The position numbers and the translations under genes are program-made. This document shows positions 5,582-9,526 of a DNA stretch of 9,526 nt, piece after piece. The notes beneath the pieces are model-generated. The model did no database searches and was not told the origin of the DNA. It saw only the letters and a list, made by a program, of their open reading frames with translations. Source of the DNA: Aquificaceae bacterium (GTDB taxonomy: Bacteria; Aquificota; Aquificia; Aquificales; Aquificaceae); assembly GCA_015487535.1 (NCBI GenBank), contig WFPN01000035.1:1-9526 (forward strand), in the 5' to 3' direction. Each line of letters begins with the position of its first letter. Position 1 is the stretch's first letter.

Positions 5582-6307
5582 TATCAGGCTTAGGGCTGTC
5601 TTATAACTCGTATAGAGCATAACGACGCTTCCTAAAAGCCCTGCAAAGACGAGGGCATAGAGTATCACTATCTGAAATAGTATCGCCCTCATGGGGTCCG
5701 CCCCCGCCATGAGCATTCCGACCGCAACCCCAGGTATGTGGACGAGACCGGCGGCCTTCATGAAGTTAATCTTGGGGATTAGAGAGGTTCTCAGGCTATC
5801 TGCAAAGGCTTCTTTCATCGCGAACCTCAAGCTCGCCCCGAGAGCGACCTTCGCCTCTATCTCCTCTATTCTGTTCCTGACCTCCCCGAGGAACCTGTCG
5901 AAGGCGAGTGTTATGGAGTTGAGTGTGTTCCCCACTATCAGACCCCCGAAGGGTATGAGCTGATGAGCCTGGGGCTTGAGAAGACCTATCAGTATTAGAG
6001 GGAGCAGAGTTGCGAGTGTGGAAGTTGTTATGGAGAGGAGGCTCGTGAGGAGCACTTCTCTGTGTTTTATCCTCTCGTATGCGATGAATGAGGATATGAA
6101 TGCCATGCCGAGTATCACGGAAAACAGCTCCAGAGGGGAGCTCAGCTTTAGGAGGTACTTGAGTATGTATCCAAGGAGAACGAGCTGGAGAGCTGTTCGG
6201 AGGGAAGAGAGGAGTATCTCCTTCTCGTTTTTGAGCCCCTCCTTCCAGGCTATTAGAACCGATACTATCACGAGGGAGTAGGAGAGTAGGAAGGGCGCCT
6301 TTTCCAT
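5567..6307 (-). CDS. fetB: FetB/UPF0014-family ABC transporter permease
   Basis: The 246-residue integral membrane protein matches the UPF0014 family, whose E. coli member FetB forms with the ATPase FetA an iron exporter; plant relatives (ALS3/STAR2) affect aluminium tolerance. Hydrophobic helices lie at about 5-21, 34-53, 59-76, 86-109, 117-135, 187-201 and 207-231. Family hallmarks are IVGNTLNSITLAFDRF (about 124-139), a charged cytoplasmic stretch EVRNRIEEIEAKVALGA with A-x-x-D-S-L-R-T-S-L-I-P after it, and PGVAVGMLMAGADPMRAILF (192-211), equivalent to the P-G-M-x-T-G-M-I-L-x-G-x-x-P-x-x-A motif. Length is normal for the family. No FetA ATPase gene is adjacent, so the partner must be elsewhere or absent. 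The ATG at 6307 lacks a clear ribosome site. Its end overlaps the protease end by 14 bases on the opposite strand, and it is divergent from thrC. Confidence 0.87.
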   Translation of the reverse strand: MEKAPFLLSYSLVIVSVLIAWKEGLKNEKEILLSSLRTALQLVLLGYILKYLLKLSSPLELFSVILGMAFISSFIAYERIKHREVLLTSLLSITTSTLATLLPLILIGLLKPQAHQLIPFGGLIVGNTLNSITLAFDRFLGEVRNRIEEIEAKVALGASLRFAMKEAFADSLRTSLIPKINFMKAAGLVHIPGVAVGMLMAGADPMRAILFQIVILYALVFAGLLGSVVMLYTSYKTALSLIAKRY

Positions 6308-6335
6308 AGAGTCTAATATTTTCCAACATTTCGGG

Positions 6336-6343
6336 GTTATAAT
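6336..6343. promoter_or_regulatory. Divergent -10 elements between fetB-like gene and thrC
   Basis: GTTATAAT contains TATAAT on the plus strand (6338-6343) and TATAAC on the minus strand (6341-6336), overlapping around the palindrome TTATAA. The plus-strand box predicts a start near 6350, about 6 bases before the thrC ATG, which fits the absence of a ribosome site. The minus-strand box predicts a start near 6329, giving a 22-base leader for the permease gene. No strong -35 was found. Confidence 0.4.
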
Positions 6344-6355
6344 TAAGAGCGTGTT

Positions 6356-7414
6356 ATGGGTTCTTGGCAGGGAATCATAAACCAGTACAGAGAATTCCTC
6401 CCCGTCACAGACAAGACACCCGTCGTAACCCTCCTGGAGGGAAACACGCCCCTTATAGAAGCTCCGAACCTTGCAAAAGCTATAGGCTTCAGGGGAAAGA
6501 TATTCCTCAAGTACGAAGGGCTGAACCCTACCGGCTCCTTCAAGGACAGGGGCATGACCCTAGCCATCTCAAAGGCCGTGGAAGCCGGTAAGGAGGCTGT
6601 GATATGCGCCTCGACGGGGAACACATCCGCCTCGGCGGCAGCCTACGCTGCGAGGGCTGGTCTCAGGGCATACGTTCTCCTTCCAAAGGGAGCGGTCGCG
6701 ATAGGTAAGCTCTCCCAGGCGATGATATACGGGGCTAAGGTCCTCGCGGTCAGGGGAACCTTCGACGATGCCCTCCACATAGTGAGGAAGATAGGAGAAA
6801 AGTACCCGGTTGAGATAGTTAATTCCGTAAATCCCTTCAGGATAGAGGGGCAGAAAACCGCCGCCTACGAGATCTGCGACGTCCTCGGGGACGGACCGGA
6901 CTACCACTTCATTCCTGTTGGGAACGCGGGGAACATAACCGCCTACTGGAAAGGCTACAAGGAGTATAAGAAAGCTGGGAGGATAGAGAAGCTCCCGAAG
7001 ATGATGGGATGGCAGGCGGAGGGAGCGGCACCCATAGTGAAAGGTTATCCCATAAAGAACCCACAGACGGTCGCAACCGCCATAAAGATAGGCAACCCAT
7101 ACAGCTGGAAGAATGCCCTCAAGGCTGCGGAGGAATCGGGCGGACGGATAGACATGGTGAGCGATGGAGAGATACTTAGCGCCTACAAGACGATAGCCTC
7201 AACCGAGGGAGTATTCTGTGAGCCGGCGTCGGCCGCCAGCGTTGCTGGACTGATAAAGCTCACGAGGGAGGGCTTCTTTAGGGGAGGAGAGGTTGTTGTC
7301 TGCACCCTTACTGGGAACGGGCTAAAGGACCCCGATACCGCGATAAAGGTGTGCGAGGAGCCCGTTACGGTCCCGCCCGAGATGAACGCGGTGGTGAAAG
7401 AGCTCGGCTTCTGA
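6356..7414 (+). CDS. thrC: Threonine synthase
   Basis: Threonine synthase converts O-phospho-L-homoserine and water to L-threonine and phosphate, the last step of threonine biosynthesis, in the cytoplasm with pyridoxal 5'-phosphate. The 352-residue product is a full-length fold-type II PLP enzyme. The PLP lysine is K63 in NPTGSFKDRG; ASTGNTSASAAAYAA (85-99) binds the substrate carboxylate; GNAGN (189-193) holds the PLP phosphate; and TLTGNGLKD (317-325) is the C-terminal threonine-synthase signature that separates it from cystathionine synthases and threonine dehydratase. There is no C-terminal ACT domain. It resembles the short bacterial/archaeal type rather than the longer E. coli form. The ATG at 6356 has no evident Shine-Dalgarno and lies just downstream of a TATAAT, suggesting a leaderless mRNA. 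Its TGA shares one base with the aldolase ATG, so these two are translationally coupled. Confidence 0.95.
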   Translation: MGSWQGIINQYREFLPVTDKTPVVTLLEGNTPLIEAPNLAKAIGFRGKIFLKYEGLNPTGSFKDRGMTLAISKAVEAGKEAVICASTGNTSASAAAYAARAGLRAYVLLPKGAVAIGKLSQAMIYGAKVLAVRGTFDDALHIVRKIGEKYPVEIVNSVNPFRIEGQKTAAYEICDVLGDGPDYHFIPVGNAGNITAYWKGYKEYKKAGRIEKLPKMMGWQAEGAAPIVKGYPIKNPQTVATAIKIGNPYSWKNALKAAEESGGRIDMVSDGEILSAYKTIASTEGVFCEPASAASVAGLIKLTREGFFRGGEVVVCTLTGNGLKDPDTAIKVCEEPVTVPPEMNAVVKELGF

Positions 7415-7965
7415 TGGAGTACATCTACTCGGAAATCATCGAGGTAGGAAGTCTCCTCTTTGATGAGGGGCTGGTGAGTGCACGCTCTGGAAATATAAGC
7501 AGAGCTTTCGGAAACAGGCTCTTTATAACAAGAACTGGGGCAAACGTGGGAGCTCTCACGAGGGAGGATATCATCTGCCTGCCTCTGAAAGAAGAACACA
7601 TCCTTGACAGAAGAGCATCCGTAGAGCTTCCGGTCCACAGAAGGATAATACTTGAAACCAAAAAGCCCGCGGTTGTACACGCCCACTCCACGTACACCTT
7701 GCTTCTCTCCTATGAAAAGGAACTGATCCAGCCTGTGGACTCCGAGGGAAGGGAGATACTGGGAGAGGTTCCCGTTCTTGAACTAAATAAGCCGTCGGCT
7801 TCGGAGGAGCTTGCCAGGGAAGCATCGAGGGCTCTCAAAGATTTCCACCTTGTGGTCGTTAGGGGTCACGGTGTCTTTTCGTCTGCAGATGAGCTTCACA
7901 GGGCTTACAGCTTCATATCTACCTTAGAGCATTCCTGTAAAATACTCTTTCTGAGAGGTTCTTAA
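7414..7965 (+). CDS. Class II aldolase/adducin-family protein (FucA/AraD/MtnB-like)
   Basis: The 183-residue protein carries the zinc-aldolase signatures: SARSGNISR (22-30, phosphate-binding GNIS), Glu71 in ASVELPVHRRI, His89 and His91 in VVHAHSTYTLL, and His152 in VVVRGHGVFS. These match the catalytic acid and the three zinc ligands of L-fuculose-1-phosphate aldolase (E73, H92, H94, H155), so it should be an active zinc enzyme. Family members cleave sugar phosphates such as fuculose-1-P to DHAP and lactaldehyde, epimerise ribulose-5-P, or dehydrate methylthioribulose-1-P; the sequence does not decide among these. At 183 residues it is about 30 shorter than FucA of E. coli. The ATG at 7414 overlaps the thrC stop as TGATG, so no separate ribosome site is needed; the frame is open upstream to 7351 but that part lies in thrC. 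The tight coupling to threonine synthase suggests a linked role that I cannot name. Confidence 0.85.
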   Translation: MEYIYSEIIEVGSLLFDEGLVSARSGNISRAFGNRLFITRTGANVGALTREDIICLPLKEEHILDRRASVELPVHRRIILETKKPAVVHAHSTYTLLLSYEKELIQPVDSEGREILGEVPVLELNKPSASEELAREASRALKDFHLVVVRGHGVFSSADELHRAYSFISTLEHSCKILFLRGS

Positions 7966-7980
7966 CTCAGGAGGTAGAAG

Positions 7981-8463
7981 ATGGCAGAGGAGGTCGTTTA
8001 CAGAGGGTGTAAGCTCCCCCCGGATCTCTACTACGACATAGAGAACCAGGTCTGGTTCAGGATAAACGAAGACGGGACGGTAACCGTCGGAGCGACAGAT
8101 ATAGGTCAGGCGAGGGCTGGGAAGATAATAAACATAAGGATAAAGAAGCCAGGGAGGCACGTCCCAAAGGGTAAACCCTACGCTTCCCTCGAGAGCGGTA
8201 AGTGGACGGGACCTATCCCCGCAGTTATAGAGGGTGAGGTCATAGAGAGGAACGAGGAACTCTTCGACAACCCGGAACTTATAAACGAGGATCCTTACGG
8301 TAAGGGCTGGATAGTTAAGGTGAAACCGACGAACTTAGAGAGGGATCTTAAAGATCTCGTTACAGGAGAAGAGGCCATACAGAAGCAGAAGGAGTACATA
8401 GAGAGGGAAGACGTGAACTGCGGAGAGGAGCTGGCCCAGATAAGCAAGAAGTTTTACTCATAA
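7981..8463 (+). CDS. GcvH-like lipoyl carrier protein (possible LbpA type)
   Basis: The 160-residue protein has the GcvH fold: an N-terminal strand set (VWFRINEDGTVTVGATDIGQ, 24-43), the hydrophobic G-x-I-x-x-I-R-I-K strand, the lipoylation hairpin LESGKWTGPIP (70-80) with Lys74 as the probable lipoyl site, and the second strand EGEVIERNEEL followed by NPELINEDPYGKGWI (98-111), typical of glycine cleavage H proteins. Two features are unusual. The lysine motif is ESGKWTGP rather than the E-S-V-K-A of canonical GcvH, and there is a charged C-terminal extension of about 45 residues (about 116-160). A lysine motif of this kind is, as I recall, seen in LbpA, the lipoate-binding partner of the sHdr sulfur-oxidation complex present in Aquificales; no hdr-like gene is in the window, so that link is inference. 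AGGAGGT (7969-7975) lies five bases before the ATG, 15 bases after the aldolase stop. Confidence 0.85.
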   Translation: MAEEVVYRGCKLPPDLYYDIENQVWFRINEDGTVTVGATDIGQARAGKIINIRIKKPGRHVPKGKPYASLESGKWTGPIPAVIEGEVIERNEELFDNPELINEDPYGKGWIVKVKPTNLERDLKDLVTGEEAIQKQKEYIEREDVNCGEELAQISKKFYS

Positions 8464-8469
8464 TATACT
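8464..8469 (+). promoter_or_regulatory. Candidate -10 box for the tRNA-Thr transcript
   Basis: TATACT lies in a 20-base AT-rich gap and ends 14 bases before the mature tRNA, so transcription would begin about 7-8 bases upstream of it. A weak TAAGCA (8441-8446) stands 17 bases upstream, inside the GcvH-like gene. Read-through from that gene is an equally possible source of the tRNA. Confidence 0.35.
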
Positions 8470-8483
8470 ATTAATTAAACCCA

Positions 8484-8556
8484 GCCGGCGTAGCTCAGTC
8501 GGCAGAGCGAGGCACTCGTAATGCCTAGGTCGCGGGTTCGAGTCCCGCCGCCGGCT
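8484..8556 (+). tRNA. tRNA-Thr (anticodon CGU)
   Basis: A complete 73-base cloverleaf can be drawn. The acceptor stem GCCGGCG (8484-8490) pairs fully with CGCCGGC (8549-8555), with discriminator U8556. The D stem GCTC/GAGC encloses AGTCGGCA. The anticodon stem AGGCA/TGCCT encloses the loop CTCGTAA, giving anticodon CGU, which reads the threonine codon ACG. The T arm is GCGGG (8532-8536), TTCGAGT, CCCGC (8544-8548). The acceptor and T stems are almost all G-C pairs, as expected of a thermophile. The 3' CCA is not encoded and must be added after transcription. The gene lies 10 bases upstream of the small membrane protein gene, so the primary transcript probably contains both. Confidence 0.97.
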
Positions 8557-8566
8557 ATGTGAAAGG

Positions 8567-8896
8567 ATGACTAAGGGTCAGAGGGTAGCTCTCGGCGTAG
8601 CCACGATCTTTCCCCTCTTTTATATTCTCATCGTCCTTCTTACACCCCTCAGGATCGTTTTCACAACCGATCCCATGTCTCCCCAGGCTCCGGACTGGTT
8701 CCTCTACTTCACCGCACTCCACTTCTTCATGTACCTTTACACCGGTCTTCTACTGGCCTTCTACCTGATCCATCTCTTTGGGAACAAGGGTATGAACAGG
8801 GAAAGCAAGGCCTTATGGGCGTTCCTGCTGATAGTGGGATCTATTTTCACCATGCCGGTTTACTGGTACCTACATATATGGCGGTCGAAGGATTAA
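8567..8896 (+). CDS. Small three-helix membrane protein of unknown function
   Basis: The 109-residue product has three predicted membrane helices at about residues 10-31 (VATIFPLFYILIVLLTPLRI), 44-70 (aromatic-rich, with WFLYF, HFFMYLY and LLLAFYLIHLF) and 82-104 (ending PVYWYLHIWRSKD). The pattern N-R-E-S-K-A-L-W followed by a helix and P-V-Y-W-Y-L loosely resembles the small PLDc_N-type membrane segments found in many bacterial proteins, but this is not enough for a functional name. It is ordinary in composition and its frame is intact from ATG to TAA. The ATG at 8567 is directly preceded by GAAAGG with no spacer, an unfavourable ribosome-site geometry. It sits 10 bases after tRNA-Thr and 9 bases before the 2-oxoacid oxidoreductase gene, so it probably shares a transcript with one or both. 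Confidence 0.72.
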   Translation: MTKGQRVALGVATIFPLFYILIVLLTPLRIVFTTDPMSPQAPDWFLYFTALHFFMYLYTGLLLAFYLIHLFGNKGMNRESKALWAFLLIVGSIFTMPVYWYLHIWRSKD

Positions 8897-8905
8897 GATA
8901 TTCGT

Positions 8906-9526
8906 ATGGACAAGACGATACTGATCGGGGGGAAGGCGGGTGCGGGAATAAAGGAAGCTGGGAGGATGCTCGCGAGCGTCCTTGCGAGCATGGGCTACTA
9001 CGTCTTCGGTTACGTTGATTACCCATCTCTGATAAGGGGAGGACATAACTTCGTTAGCCTGAGGTTCTCCGATAAACCGGTCTTCAGCGTGGACAGGAAG
9101 GCCGACATCGTAGTGGCAACCGACGGAAGGAGTATAAAAGCACACCTCCAGGACGTTAAAGAGGATACCCTGTGGGTGATAAACGAGAAGGAAAACCTCG
9201 AGGGAGCTATAAAAGCTCCCTTTAAGGAGGTAGCTCCAGGCTTTTTCAAGAGCTCCTCTATCCTAGGCGTTGTCCTCAAGCTCTTAGGGATCCCTTTAGA
9301 GGAAGGCCTGCCTCTTATACTGAGCCTTCCCCAGAGGGAGAAGAACGAACGCATATACAGGGAAGCCTACGGCTCCGTTCCCACAAGATTTCAGATCGGG
9401 AGGGTAGGGGACAAGAAGGGGGAGATACTCACCGGTAACGAATGTATAGCCCTCGGGGCGGTTGATGGTGGCCTTGAATTCTACATAGCCTACCCGATGA
9501 CCCCTGCCTCACCGGTCCTTCACTAC
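8906..9526 (+). CDS. 2-oxoacid:ferredoxin oxidoreductase alpha subunit (fused gamma-alpha), N-terminal part
   Basis: These enzymes interconvert a 2-oxoacid plus CoA and an acyl-CoA plus CO2 using ferredoxin and thiamine diphosphate; in organisms fixing carbon by the reductive TCA cycle they run as carboxylating synthases for pyruvate or 2-oxoglutarate. The open frame from ATG 8906 gives 207 codons and runs off the right edge. Residues 1 to about 150 are the gamma domain, with GGKAGAGI (8-15) and LIRGGHN (42-48). The alpha (pyrimidine-binding) domain begins at about 173, with LTGNECIALGAV (175-186) and YIAYPMTPASP (193-203), the family's G-N-E-A-x-A-x-G-A and Y-P-x-T-P-x-S/T motifs. Gamma fused before alpha is the KorA-type arrangement of two-subunit enzymes, so a beta subunit gene is expected just downstream. 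Which 2-oxoacid is used cannot be told from this part. Only a distant AAGGA precedes the start. Confidence 0.9.
   Translation, partial: MDKTILIGGKAGAGIKEAGRMLASVLASMGYYVFGYVDYPSLIRGGHNFVSLRFSDKPVFSVDRKADIVVATDGRSIKAHLQDVKEDTLWVINEKENLEGAIKAPFKEVAPGFFKSSSILGVVLKLLGIPLEEGLPLILSLPQREKNERIYREAYGSVPTRFQIGRVGDKKGEILTGNECIALGAVDGGLEFYIAYPMTPASPVLHY

Noticed and set aside
5796..6329. A 177-codon minus-strand frame overlapping the FetB-like gene in another frame
   Set aside because: Its translation is rich in Ser, Pro and Arg with no membrane pattern, while the alternate frame is a complete UPF0014 protein.
7183..7686. A 167-codon minus-strand frame across the thrC/aldolase junction
   Set aside because: Both plus-strand genes have intact catalytic motifs through this region, so the minus frame is a shadow.
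8815..9354. Small frames on both strands overlapping the start of the oxidoreductase alpha subunit
   Set aside because: They conflict with the continuous gamma-alpha frame from 8906, which carries the family motifs.
1..9526. CRISPR arrays, insertion sequences, phage genes, riboswitches and long direct repeats
   Set aside because: None seen on reading both strands; gaps between genes are all under about 50 bases and leave no room for such elements.

Overview
The window reads as part of the chromosome of a thermophilic, Aquificales-like bacterium. This rests on the tightly packed gene layout, frequent AGG/AGA arginine and ATA isoleucine codons, Lys/Glu-rich proteins, an FtsY of 460 residues with a TPR-like front end, a GcvH-like lipoyl carrier with a non-standard lysine motif, and a fused gamma-alpha 2-oxoacid:ferredoxin oxidoreductase subunit of the kind used in the reductive TCA cycle. 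The assignment is inferred from gene content, not from a database match. Coding density is very high: no gene-free stretch exceeds about 50 bases, and no insertion sequence, CRISPR array or phage gene was seen.

Layout, left to right. (1) 1-617, minus strand: a SpoVG-family regulator followed by the start of a ResB/Ccs1 cytochrome c maturation protein that runs off the left edge. (2) 645-2027, plus: ftsY, divergent from spoVG across only 27 bases. (3) 2030-4666, minus: a CsgG/LpoB-like lipoprotein with a C-terminal TPR, then a flavin-less di-iron beta-lactamase-fold protein (ODP type) and, 3 bases further on, a soluble methyl-accepting chemotaxis-type receptor without any sensor or membrane domain. 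(4) 4705-5580, plus: a membrane-anchored ClpP-fold serine protease of the SDH family, divergent from the lipoprotein. (5) 5567-6307, minus: a FetB/UPF0014 membrane permease. (6) 6356-9526, plus: threonine synthase, a class II aldolase overlapping it by one base, a GcvH-like lipoyl carrier, tRNA-Thr(CGU), a small three-helix membrane protein, and the N-terminal 207 codons of the 2-oxoacid oxidoreductase alpha subunit.

The most notable system is the ODP-chemoreceptor pair (2030-3664). The pairing fits the known arrangement in which a di-iron ODP binds oxygen or iron and supplies the sensory input to a cytoplasmic receptor that has no sensor domain. Here the receptor gene is much more AT-rich than everything around it, and two ligand-region positions of the ODP differ from classical flavodiiron proteins. 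A second theme is compact divergent promoters: three head-to-head gene pairs share 27-48 base gaps that contain palindromic TATAAT-like cores placed so close to the start codons that several transcripts should be leaderless or nearly so. A third is the thrC-aldolase-GcvH-like-tRNA-Thr run, whose biochemical logic is unclear.
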